Positions 8,348 to 16,736 of a DNA stretch of 64,000 nt are shown in pieces. The stretch lies in the NCBI RefSeq assembly GCF_903166585.1, contig NZ_CAESCM010000022.1:26419-90418 (forward strand). Direction: 5' to 3'. Below the pieces are notes generated by a model, which made no database searches, was not told the origin of the DNA, and was given only the letters and a program-made list of their open reading frames with translations. How positions within the stretch are numbered: position 1 is the stretch's first letter; every line of letters starts with the position of its first letter. The position numbers and the translations under genes are program-made. The DNA is from Pedobacter ghigonis. Lineage in GTDB: Bacteria; Bacteroidota; Bacteroidia; Sphingobacteriales; Sphingobacteriaceae.

Positions 8348-9139
8348 CTAGGTTTTATAAATCCCGGCTGCCATTTTCTCGATAAAAGCTTTAGGTAAAA
8401 TCCTGTTGGCATAAACGCTGATGATATTGGTAAAACCCGGAATGATTTCAGATTTTTTGGCAAACATGCCTTTAATGGCAATTTCAGCTACATCATCGGG
8501 TTTCATGTTAAATTTTTCGGCCATTTTGCTAAAGGCATCTAAACCGGCGCGTTCGGCAAAGCCCGTATCAACAGGCCCGGGACTTAAACAGGTAACCGAA
8601 ACAGGTCCCGATTTAAGTTCGAACCTTAAAGCCCTTGTAAACGACAACACAAAAGCTTTGGTAGCCGAATAAATCGCAAGGGTAGGCACGGCCTGATATG
8701 CTGCGGTGCTGCAAACATTCAGGATATAAGCCTGCTTTTCTTTTTGTAGCATCGGTAGGAAATAATGGCAAAGTGAGGTAACCATGTTCATGTTTAACTG
8801 GCACATTTCCAATTGTTCGGGCAGGCTAAGCGCTCCGAAATTGCCCCACAGGCCATAACCTGCATTGTTAATGAGTATCGAAATATTTACCTCTTTCTTT
8901 AAAACCCATTGATAGAGATCGGGAGCTGCATTGGGTTCAGTCAAATCGATCGCTAAACTATGCACCTTTACGGCATAGCTGGCCTGAATCTCCCGTTGCA
9001 ATTCATCAAGTGCAGTAACAGAACGGGCAACAAGCAACAGGTTAATTTTTCTTTTGGCCAGGGCAATGGCCATTGCTTTTCCTATTCCTTTACTTGCTCC
9101 GGTAATGAGGGCATAAGTTGGGTTTGTTTCAGACATCAT
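8348..9139 (-). CDS. Short-chain dehydrogenase/reductase (SDR)
   Basis: The 263-residue classical SDR has the NAD(P) motif TGASKGIGKA (about 14-23), the NNAGYG motif (about 91-96) and the catalytic YSATK (about 158-162). The next helix and SPGPVDTGF are also typical. An Arg after the first strand (VARS) points to NADP(H). It resembles the DltE/YqjQ-like SDRs and its substrate is unknown. Two in-frame ATGs stand side by side (9139 and 9136) and either could be used. It is divergent from the TonB receptor gene at 9271. Confidence 0.9.
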   Translation of the reverse strand: MMSETNPTYALITGASKGIGKAMAIALAKRKINLLLVARSVTALDELQREIQASYAVKVHSLAIDLTEPNAAPDLYQWVLKKEVNISILINNAGYGLWGNFGALSLPEQLEMCQLNMNMVTSLCHYFLPMLQKEKQAYILNVCSTAAYQAVPTLAIYSATKAFVLSFTRALRFELKSGPVSVTCLSPGPVDTGFAERAGLDAFSKMAEKFNMKPDDVAEIAIKGMFAKKSEIIPGFTNIISVYANRILPKAFIEKMAAGIYKT

Positions 9140-9270
9140 TTACAGCTGGTAGTTTTTTGGCTAATATCAATAATACTCGCGAACAAAGGAAATTTGGGAA
9201 TAGTATCTTTTTTTATTTTATTATTTTTAACAAGTCTAAATAATGTTAGCTTTGCCGAAATTTAATTTTA

Positions 9271-11622
9271 ATGAAACACACTTACCTCCGATTAATCGCG
9301 CTAACACTCTCTATTTTATCAGCATTGCCACTTTTTGCACAAACCGATAAGGGTGCAATCAGGGGTAAGGTAGTTGATTCGTTAGGCAACAATATTCCAT
9401 TTGCCAACATTGTGGTTAAAAAACAAAACCTTAAAACTACTTCCGATAAACTTGGTACATTTAAATTAATAGCTGTGCCTGCAGGGAATCAGCAAATCAG
9501 GGTTTCGATTACCGGTTATAATCAATTAGAACAAAGTGTACTGGTTAAGGCAAATGATACCACTACGGTTACCTTTACCTTAAAAGAGCAGCAATCAGAT
9601 TTAAATGATGTGATTGTTTCGGCCAGCAGAAGACCCGAGTCTTTATCACAAACACCATCGTCGGTAACCGTGCTTGCTGCCAAAGAACTGGCTACACAAT
9701 CAACCATTAGTCCCAATTTAGCCAATATACTTTCTTATAGTGTACCAGGTTTAGGTTTTTCTACTAACCAGACTGGAAACTCCGGACAAACCTTACGTGG
9801 CCGTAACGTGCTGGTATTAATTGATGGGATACCACAATCTACGCCACTAAGGGCAGGTGGAAGGGATATCCGCAGTATCGATCCTTCTGTTGTAGAGCGT
9901 GTAGAAGTTATTAAAGGTGCAACAGCCATTTATGGTAATGGTGCCGAAGGTGGTTTAATCAATTACATTACTAAAAATGGTGATAAAGGAAAAGCTTTTG
10001 GTGGTTATACACAAGCCGGCTTAACCGGAAACCTGAAAGGCGACAGTACCATAGGCTATCGTTTTTCGCAGCAGTTTTATGGTAAGGTAGCTAAATTCGA
10101 TTATCTGGTAAGCGGGATGTACGAAAAAACGGGTGTTTACCGCGATGCGGAAGGCCTGGTTATCTCACCCGAATATGGTCTTGGCGAAACCAAATCTTAC
10201 AATGGTTTTGTAAAATTGGGTTATAATTTCACCGCAAAACAACGCCTGCAATTGATGTACAATTATTTCAGCTCGCGCCAGCATTCGCTTTATACCACAA
10301 AAGAAGGTGTATTTGGGCAATCTCCAGCCATTGGGGTTTATGGTACGCGCTTAGGTGTTGATGAAGGTACACGCTTTAACCACAATGCCAATTTGCAGTA
10401 TACCAGTCAGCAGATTTTTGGTAAAACCGATTTAACAGCCAATTTATATTATCAGGATTTCTATACCATTTATTCTAACTCTGCTTCGTTTTTCGGTGGA
10501 GGTCAATCGGCCATTACTTCTACTAAAAAAGGAGCAAGGGTAAATTTAAACACACCTTTCAACCTTACAGCAAATGTGCCGGTAACCTTAAACTACGGTT
10601 TAGATTTAATGAACGATAAAACAGCCCAGAGCTTAACTGATGGGCGTTTATGGGTGCCTAACATGAACATGGTTAACTTTGCTCCATACTTGCAGGCATC
10701 AACCACGCTCTTTAACGATTTAACCATTAAAGGTGGTTTAAGGGCCGAAAATATCAATATAGATGTTGATGATTTTAACACCCTGGCTACTGGTGCAAAC
10801 GGTGCAGGTAGTATTGCCGTACAAGGCGGGAAATTAAACTATAATGCATTTGTTTTTAATGCAGGTGCAAGGTATTCTAAATTCAAATTTTTTAATCCTT
10901 TTATCAGTTACGCACAATCGTTTTCGGTTTTCGAACTGGGTAGGGTGTTAAGAGCAGCTAAAAGCAATACTTTATCGCAATTAGAAACCAAACCCATCAT
11001 TGTAAACAATTACGAAGCTGGTTTTAGCAGTACTGTAGGTAAATTAAACTTCAGTGCAGCTTATTATTACAGCACCTCTAAACTTGGTGCCAACCTGTTA
11101 GAAGTAAACGGTACTTATATTTCGCAACGCATTCCGGAACGTGTTTACGGTTTCGAGCTACAGGCTGATTATCAGATTCTGCGCGATTTGAGCATTGGCG
11201 GTAACTATGCACAGGTAGAAGGAAAAGGCGATGTAGATAACGACGGTAATTTTAATGGTGATAAAGATGTGTACCTGAACACCACCCGGATCCCACCTTC
11301 TAAAACTACAGTCTACCTAAAATACTCGGGGGTTAAAAACCTGACATTAGATGTAAACTGGATGCGTGTGGGTAACAGGGATCGCTTTAAAACCAATGCT
11401 GCAGGCAAATATTTAATCGGCGAAGGCCCGGTAAAAGCGTTTAACTTATTTAACTTAGCAGCAGCTTATCAGGTTAGCCAACCATTAAGACTATCGCTTG
11501 GTGTAGAAAACCTGTTAAACAAAGTATATTACCCCGCTATATCTCAGTTTTATGGAAGTAACATAAATTATGTGAGGGGAAATGGACGCAGGTTTAACCT
11601 GTCAGCTGGTTATGCATTTTAA
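9271..11622 (+). CDS. TonB-dependent receptor, siderophore-type
   Basis: The 783-residue outer-membrane protein has a signal peptide (about 1-23, ending LFAQ). A carboxypeptidase-regulatory-like beta-sandwich (about 27-105) is followed by a plug domain with VVERVEVIKGATAIYGNGAE (about 210-229) and a beta-barrel to the C-terminal Phe. It resembles ferric siderophore receptors rather than SusC proteins and lacks an adjacent SusD. The next gene is a PepSY membrane protein, a common partner in iron uptake. TAGCTTTG at 9247-9254 matches the Bacteroidota -7 consensus TAnnTTTG, implying a very short leader. Iron limitation is the likely inducer (inference). Confidence 0.9.
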   Translation: MKHTYLRLIALTLSILSALPLFAQTDKGAIRGKVVDSLGNNIPFANIVVKKQNLKTTSDKLGTFKLIAVPAGNQQIRVSITGYNQLEQSVLVKANDTTTVTFTLKEQQSDLNDVIVSASRRPESLSQTPSSVTVLAAKELATQSTISPNLANILSYSVPGLGFSTNQTGNSGQTLRGRNVLVLIDGIPQSTPLRAGGRDIRSIDPSVVERVEVIKGATAIYGNGAEGGLINYITKNGDKGKAFGGYTQAGLTGNLKGDSTIGYRFSQQFYGKVAKFDYLVSGMYEKTGVYRDAEGLVISPEYGLGETKSYNGFVKLGYNFTAKQRLQLMYNYFSSRQHSLYTTKEGVFGQSPAIGVYGTRLGVDEGTRFNHNANLQYTSQQIFGKTDLTANLYYQDFYTIYSNSASFFGGGQSAITSTKKGARVNLNTPFNLTANVPVTLNYGLDLMNDKTAQSLTDGRLWVPNMNMVNFAPYLQASTTLFNDLTIKGGLRAENINIDVDDFNTLATGANGAGSIAVQGGKLNYNAFVFNAGARYSKFKFFNPFISYAQSFSVFELGRVLRAAKSNTLSQLETKPIIVNNYEAGFSSTVGKLNFSAAYYYSTSKLGANLLEVNGTYISQRIPERVYGFELQADYQILRDLSIGGNYAQVEGKGDVDNDGNFNGDKDVYLNTTRIPPSKTTVYLKYSGVKNLTLDVNWMRVGNRDRFKTNAAGKYLIGEGPVKAFNLFNLAAAYQVSQPLRLSLGVENLLNKVYYPAISQFYGSNINYVRGNGRRFNLSAGYAF

Positions 11623-11625
11623 TTG

Positions 11626-12729
11626 ATGAGAAAAAAGAATTTCAAAAATACCATCAGGAACATACACTTATGGCTTGGCCTGGTAACTGGCCTGGTGGTA
11701 TTTATAATCAGTATTACCGGATCTATTTACGTATTTGAGGAAGAGATCAGGGAATTTACGCAGAAAGATTTTCGCTACGTAGGGCTTCAACAGAAGCCCT
11801 TTGTGGGTTTAGACAGTGTAATTACTGCTTTTGAAAAACTGTCGCCTAAAGATCCCCTGAGGCTCATCCGTATGGAAGAAGCTTTCCCGAATGCAACAGT
11901 CGAAATTACAACCAAAAAAGGAGCCGCTTATTACTTTAATCCTTACAATGCAGCTTTGGTAAAGAAAGGAAAAGAAGATTGGTTGGCAGTGGTAGAGCAT
12001 ATTCATACATCGCTGCTGTTGGGTAAAACCGGCGAATTTATCATGCAATGGTCGGTAGTGATCTTCGTAATCATGCTCATTACAGGCTTAGTGCTTTGGT
12101 TTCCGGGACAAATGCGCTTATTAAAGCAATCGCTTACCATTAAGCGGAAAGCTTCTTTTAAGCGCTTAAATTACGATTTGCACAATGTTTTGGGTTTTTA
12201 TGCATCGCTTGTACTGCTGGTAACGGCGTTAAGTGGTTTGTATTTTGCTTTTAAGGGCGTTAAAAATGCTGCCAGTTTCTTTACCGGAAGCAAACTAACC
12301 CAGGGCAAAGCAGTGGTGGCAGCAAAGTCTACCCTTGTCGATCCTTTAGCTGTGCGTTATAATAAAATATATACTGCAGCGAAAACACAATATCCGGGAG
12401 CTGTTTCAAGCAGTTTATCGGTGCGTGGCAAAGGCGAACTGCGCCTGCGGATGATTTATCCTTATCGCTGGGCTCGCAATCAGAATACCTTTTTCTATGA
12501 TGAAGCTACAGGGGCGATGCTAAGGTCGAAACTATACGCAGATTTTAACGGTGCTGATTTGATTGAAGCTACGAACTACGATCTGCATACGGGCAGACTG
12601 TTTGGTTTACCGCATAAGATTGTGTCGTTTTTGGCCAGTTTAATTGCGGCAAGTTTGCCAGTTACGGGTTGTATTATCTGGTGGAAAAAGAGGAAGAAAA
12701 AGCCTAAACAGATAGTGCGTGTTGCTTAG
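11626..12729 (+). CDS. PepSY-associated membrane protein (iron/siderophore reduction type)
   Basis: The 367-residue protein has four predicted membrane helices (about 14-37, 140-160, 188-210 and 330-350) and periplasmic segments of the PepSY/PepSY-TM type. His residues in the first and third helices (RNIHLWLG, YDLHNVLG) and near the last helix (YDLHTGRLFG) are the kind that bind haem in this family. ATG at 11626 is chosen over TTG at 11623. It starts four bases after the TonB receptor stop, so the two form an operon. Family members reduce ferric siderophores at the inner membrane. Confidence 0.87.
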   Translation: MRKKNFKNTIRNIHLWLGLVTGLVVFIISITGSIYVFEEEIREFTQKDFRYVGLQQKPFVGLDSVITAFEKLSPKDPLRLIRMEEAFPNATVEITTKKGAAYYFNPYNAALVKKGKEDWLAVVEHIHTSLLLGKTGEFIMQWSVVIFVIMLITGLVLWFPGQMRLLKQSLTIKRKASFKRLNYDLHNVLGFYASLVLLVTALSGLYFAFKGVKNAASFFTGSKLTQGKAVVAAKSTLVDPLAVRYNKIYTAAKTQYPGAVSSSLSVRGKGELRLRMIYPYRWARNQNTFFYDEATGAMLRSKLYADFNGADLIEATNYDLHTGRLFGLPHKIVSFLASLIAASLPVTGCIIWWKKRKKKPKQIVRVA

Positions 12730-12786
12730 GCTCGAATCGGTGTAGGGTATCGTTGTTCTGAACTTGCTTCGGAATCTCTTCTTTTA
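12730..12786. other. Spacer leading into repeat array
   Basis: A short non-coding spacer lies between the PepSY gene stop and the first repeat copy. No terminator hairpin is obvious here. Confidence 0.3.
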
Positions 12787-13470
12787 ACCGCAGAGCACGC
12801 AGAGGAATACGCAAAGGGCACAGAGCAGGACGCAATTTGTTTCCCGCGGATTACACAGATAACCGCAGAACTAGTTTGTTCGTATTTGCTTCGGACACCT
12901 CGACTATTTTAACCGCAGAGCACGCAGAGAAAAAGCACGAAGGGCACAGAGCAGGGCGCAACTTGTTTCCCGCGGATTACCCTGATGACGCAGAAAAGCT
13001 TTGTTCGTATTGGCTTCCGACCTCGGACACCGGACTCCCGACTTTTAACCGCAGAGAAAAGGCACGAAGGGCACAGAGCAAGGCGCAGGTTTTACGCTAA
13101 TCTTCGCCGAAAGGTTTTGTTCAAATTATCATCGGACACCGGACTTCCGACTTTTAACCGCAGAGAACGCAGAGAAAAGGCACGAAGGGCACAGAGCAGG
13201 GCGCAGGTTTTACGCTAATCTTCGCCGAAAGGTTTTGTTCAAATTATCATCGGACACCTGACTTCCGACTTTTAACCGCAGAGCGTGCAGAGAAATGCGC
13301 AAAGGGCACAAAGCAGGGCGCAACTTGTTTCCCGCGAATTACGCTGATGACCGCAGAAAAGCTTTGTTCGTATTGGCTTCCGACCTCGGACCCCGGACTT
13401 CTGACTATTTTAACCGCAAAACGCGTTAGTTCATATAATCATCAGACACCGGACTTCTGACTAACCAGTC
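12787..13470. repeat. Array of imperfect ~110-135 bp repeats starting TTTTAACCGCAGAG
   Basis: Copies begin at about 12785, 12908, 13045, 13153 and 13271, with a truncated one near 13409. Each starts TTTTAACCGCAGAG, then has words like GCACGAAGGGCACAGAGCAGG and ends in CGGACACCGGACTTCCGACT. The copies at 13045 and 13153 are almost identical over more than 100 bases. The other copies alternate with a TTTCCCGCGGATTAC variant. Short ORFs that open across the copies reflect the repeat and are not genes. Related words appear inverted at 36737-36960. Confidence 0.85.
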
Positions 13471-13721
13471 TTTTTAAGTGATTTTCTTGTATGATAATCA
13501 AGACTTCGCAAACAAAAAGCGTTTCAATATTGTAATACTAATTCCTCTAACACGGGAGTAATTGGAAAGGGATAGCTATGGATGTAGTTATCCTTTTCTT
13601 ATTTAATGAACGTAATGAGAGATTGATTTGTTTAGTTCATTTTGTTCAGTATCAACTTCTCATAGTTGCACAGGTTGTAGTTTTTTAAACAACTATTTGG
13701 TGTGCATGCTGTTGTTTAGGC
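13471..13721. other. Intergenic region with no supported feature
   Basis: AT-rich spacer between the repeat array and a possible 33-residue ORF. A region near 13568-13600 (GGGATAGCTATGG...TTATCC) could fold weakly, but not convincingly as a terminator. Confidence 0.3.
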
Positions 13722-13823
13722 ATGGATGATCGGTTGAACTTTATTTTAGGCGTTGTATTTTTGTTGGCAGGTGTGGTAGTTTTTTATTTTATTTTTAAAC
13801 CAGATCGTGAAAAGAAAAGGTAG
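13722..13823 (+). CDS. Possible 33-residue single-pass membrane peptide
   Basis: The ORF reads MDDRLNFILGVVFLLAGVVV and ends FYFIFKPDREKKR. It has an acidic N-terminus, one hydrophobic helix and a basic tail, which is a textbook single-pass topology. No neighbour overlaps it. Nothing else supports expression, and I recognise no family. Confidence 0.35.
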   Translation: MDDRLNFILGVVFLLAGVVVFYFIFKPDREKKR

Positions 13824-14103
13824 TTAATTTTGGTCGGTGACTGGGTTAATTAAGCAGCTAAACCAGTTTTATCTTCAGCGGAGCGTATATTTTCTTAATT
13901 TTCTTTCTTTAAAACTCAAAATTTTTGCAGGAATAAGTAGTGTATTCAAAGCATGCTTTAAAGTGATGCTAAATACTTTTAGTATCTATTTTCCTGAATC
14001 TTTTTACAAGCTGGTAGCTAAGCTTTTTTGCAGATTTAAGCAGTTTCCAGTCCGTTATCCTTTTTCCATTTTCCATATTTTTTGTACCCTTGTAGAAAAA
14101 ACA

Positions 14104-14385
14104 ATGGATAAACCACTGATAAGCATAACTTATTGCCCTAAATGCGGATGGATGTTACGCTCGGCTTATATGGCACAGGAAATTTTAACCACTTTTGTCG
14201 ACGAAGTTAAAGGAGTAGCATTAATGCCTGCCGAAACATCAGGCGTTTTCACCGTATATATAGGCGAAAAACTAATCTTTGATAGAAAGCAGATGCAGCG
14301 TTTCCCAGAAATTAAAGAGCTGAAACAGCTGATCCGCGATGAAGTAAGCCCGGATAAAAACCTTGGCCATTCTGATATTAAGTAG
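14104..14385 (+). CDS. SelT/SelW/SelH (Rdx) family thioredoxin-like protein
   Basis: The 93-residue protein has the Rdx-family redox motif CPKC (Cys11-Cys14) in ITYCPKCGW, then a helix and beta strands ending with a GVFTVYIGEKLIFDRK segment. The family is a small thioredoxin-like fold with CxxC, or CxxU in selenoproteins; here both positions are cysteine. The reading frame is open back to 13837, but the upstream part has no family similarity and an unusual composition. ATG at 14104 gives the usual length and puts the CxxC where expected. Its role is probably redox, with no known partner. Confidence 0.85.
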   Translation: MDKPLISITYCPKCGWMLRSAYMAQEILTTFVDEVKGVALMPAETSGVFTVYIGEKLIFDRKQMQRFPEIKELKQLIRDEVSPDKNLGHSDIK

Positions 14386-14496
14386 TTTAGATTAAATTAA
14401 TAGCCAGAGCATACAGTTGTTTTTTCAGTTGAACATTAAATAGCATTCAAAATATGCTTATACTTATTTTAAATTAAACGCTCACTTCACTCAGGT

Positions 14497-16350
14497 ATGA
14501 TAAAGAAAGGCTCGATATTTTTCTTTTTACTGCTGCTTTTAGGCTTTTCTGGCTTTGCTCAATCTTCAGAAACCGAAAAGTTAAAAGAATCAATCAAGGG
14601 CATTACCGATAGCTTTAAATATGTAGATGCATTAAACAGGCTCGCTTTTCTAATGTATGAAAAAAATGCCGATAGCACTTTTTATTATACCCGCATAGCC
14701 CGTGAAACCGCTAATCGCCTTAATTATGCAAAAGGTAAAGCAGATGCTTTAAATAATCTGGGTACATTTTTCGATATCAAAGGAAATCTGCAGCTCGCAT
14801 TACGGTATTATAACGAAGCAAACACCGGTTACAGCAAGGTAAAAGATTCTGTTAACATTGTTCAAACCATCATGAACATTGCCATGGTTTACAAAGAACT
14901 GGATAAGGATCAGCGTGCTATTCAGTGGTTTAACAGGGCCGTTAAAAAAGGCAATGAGTTGAAGAAGGATTCTATCTTGTCGCTGGTGATTTATAATTAT
15001 CTTTTAATTTATCCGGATAAATATAAAGCAGGGGATAAGAAAAGATACATTTCGAAAGCTAGAGATATCGCTTTAAAGTATAAGGATGAACGTACCTTGC
15101 TTGCCATTGATCAGTTGATCGCTGATGAACTGATTGCAAACGGAAAATTAAAAGAGGGGCTGCAACTTCTCCATCGTACCATTAACCGAGCGATTAACAG
15201 AAAACTGTTCTATGTATCAATGGATATGATGGTTGATATGGGCGATCAGCTCATGGCCAGCGATACGGCAATGGCCTCGGACTATTACAAAAAAGGACTT
15301 GCGTTGGCCGATAAAAATGGTTTTCTGATCTACAGTAAAATCTTTTCGAGAAAACTGTTCGATTATTATTTGCTAAATGGTAGTGCCGGATCTGCTTCAG
15401 TGTATAGTCGAAAAATGATTTTACTTCAGGAAGAGCAGGATAAAATAAACAATTCATCCAGTGTTGATTACCTCGATTATGGGCTTAAGGAACAGCAGGT
15501 AGTTACTTTGCAGGAGCGATCAAGATATCAGGTTGTTTTGCTGGTAGCCATTACGGTTGCTTGTTTATTGGCAATTGCTATGCTGAATGTAATCAGGCGG
15601 AGTTTAAAACAAACTAAAAAATTAAACCTGAAAGTAATTAATAAAAATAAACAGATGGGAGAGACGCTTAGGGCATTAGAACAAAGTCAAGCCGATAACA
15701 CCAATCTGTTAAAAATTGTTGCACATGATCTTCGTAGCCCTATAGCAGCTATTTATACTGCTTCAGATTTGATGACTAGTGATATAGAACGCTCGCAGGA
15801 TGACCTGGACATGCTTTCGCTGATTAAAAATTTGAGTAAGAATTCGCTTGAACTCGTGAAAGATTTGTTGCAAGCACAAGTCACAACTGGTTCGCTTCAT
15901 AAAACACCAATTGAGCTCGACGAAATGCTCCGCTACTGTGTTGCTATATTGAAGGATAGTGCCGCTGCAAAAGAACAGCGTATTGAGCTGGATGCAAAGC
16001 CGCTTATCATTTCTGCCAGTGGAGAGAAGCTTTGGCGGGTAATAAGTAACCTCATTGCCAACGCCATAAAATTTAGTCCGAATGGTGCTACAATCGGAGT
16101 GAAAATGGAAGAAGGCAAGGGGCTGGTTAAAATTGAGGTTGACGACGAAGGCATAGGTATCCCAGCGGAAATTGAAGATAAAATTTTCGAGATGTTTACC
16201 GATGCAAAACGTCATGGAACAGCCGGAGAACAACCTTTTGGCCTCGGACTGGCCATCTCAAAACAAATTGTAGAGGCCCATGGTGGAAAAATCTGGTTCG
16301 AAAGGAAAGCAGTTAAAGGAACTGTTTTTATTGTCGAATTACCACTTTAA
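14497..16350 (+). CDS. TPR-containing sensor histidine kinase
   Basis: The 617-residue protein has a signal peptide (about 1-21) and periplasmic TPR-like helices (about 35-310), including an ALNNLGTFFDIKGNLQLAL repeat. A membrane helix follows at about 344-364, then a coiled linker. The HisKA H-box IVAHDLRSPI places the phospho-accepting His at 410. The HATPase domain shows N (ISNLIANAIKFSP), G1 (DDEGIGIP) and G2 (FGLGLAISKQI) boxes. There is no receiver domain and no adjacent response regulator, so its partner must be elsewhere. The ligand is unknown. Confidence 0.92.
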   Translation: MIKKGSIFFFLLLLLGFSGFAQSSETEKLKESIKGITDSFKYVDALNRLAFLMYEKNADSTFYYTRIARETANRLNYAKGKADALNNLGTFFDIKGNLQLALRYYNEANTGYSKVKDSVNIVQTIMNIAMVYKELDKDQRAIQWFNRAVKKGNELKKDSILSLVIYNYLLIYPDKYKAGDKKRYISKARDIALKYKDERTLLAIDQLIADELIANGKLKEGLQLLHRTINRAINRKLFYVSMDMMVDMGDQLMASDTAMASDYYKKGLALADKNGFLIYSKIFSRKLFDYYLLNGSAGSASVYSRKMILLQEEQDKINNSSSVDYLDYGLKEQQVVTLQERSRYQVVLLVAITVACLLAIAMLNVIRRSLKQTKKLNLKVINKNKQMGETLRALEQSQADNTNLLKIVAHDLRSPIAAIYTASDLMTSDIERSQDDLDMLSLIKNLSKNSLELVKDLLQAQVTTGSLHKTPIELDEMLRYCVAILKDSAAAKEQRIELDAKPLIISASGEKLWRVISNLIANAIKFSPNGATIGVKMEEGKGLVKIEVDDEGIGIPAEIEDKIFEMFTDAKRHGTAGEQPFGLGLAISKQIVEAHGGKIWFERKAVKGTVFIVELPL

Positions 16351-16495
16351 CGTCCTTCAAAATACCAATAAAATTTCCCCTTTTCGATACATCAATTCAG
16401 GTAAATAAAAAAAAATCCGATAAAAGTATATTAATTCTATGGATTTTATATACATTTGTGTTGTTGTTATTATTTTACTGATTTCAACCATAAAT

Positions 16496-16566
16496 AGTCA
16501 TGTGGCCGAGTGGTTAGGCAGAGGTCTGCAAAACCTTTTACAGCGGTTCGAACCCGTTCATGACGT
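16496..16566 (+). tRNA. tRNA-Cys (GCA)
   Basis: The 71-base gene folds as a cloverleaf. It has a 3-bp D stem with a GAGTGGTTA loop, an anticodon stem GAGGT/ACCTT around CTGCAAA (anticodon GCA, Cys), a 4-base variable loop, and T arm AGCGG-TTCGAAC-CCGTT. The discriminator is U73, the known identity base for tRNA-Cys. The acceptor stem pairs positions 2-7 with 66-71 perfectly, but position 1 is A and position 72 is G, a mismatch. CCA is not encoded. A terminator follows 20 bases downstream. Confidence 0.88.
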
Positions 16567-16585
16567 CAGTTTATTTAAACTTACA

Positions 16586-16618
16586 AAAGCTCAATGTATT
16601 ATTGGGCTTTTTGTTTTC
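16586..16618 (+). terminator. Terminator after tRNA-Cys
   Basis: A 10-bp stem (AAAGCTCAAT with ATTGGGCTTT, one G-U pair) and 5-base loop is followed by TTGTTTTC. It lies 20 bases behind the tRNA-Cys 3' end. Confidence 0.75.
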
Positions 16619-16736
16619 TAGTGTTTCAGTAACAAGAGTTTTATGAATTGCTAAAAAATAAATCCTCAAATTTAGGTTCAAAACAATTGCCCGAGCCAGA
16701 AGAAATACTTTTTCGGCTAAATTCTAACCTTTGATT

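Noticed and set aside
12837..13218. Open frames of 77-87 residues across 12837-13218
   Set aside because: They run through repeat copies, consist of repeated R/A/G-rich peptide words and have no family or start context.
13568..13605. Hairpin-like GGGATAGC...TTATCC stretch
   Set aside because: The arms pair poorly and no T-run follows, so neither a terminator nor a structured RNA is supported.
13837..14103. In-frame N-terminal extension of the SelW-like protein
   Set aside because: It starts at GTG, has a phenylalanine/leucine-rich composition unlike the family and would move the CxxC motif far from the N-terminus. ATG 14104 gives the normal length.
16439..16621. Open frame of 60 residues over the tRNA-Cys
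   Set aside because: It overlaps the tRNA and its terminator, which are clear from structure.
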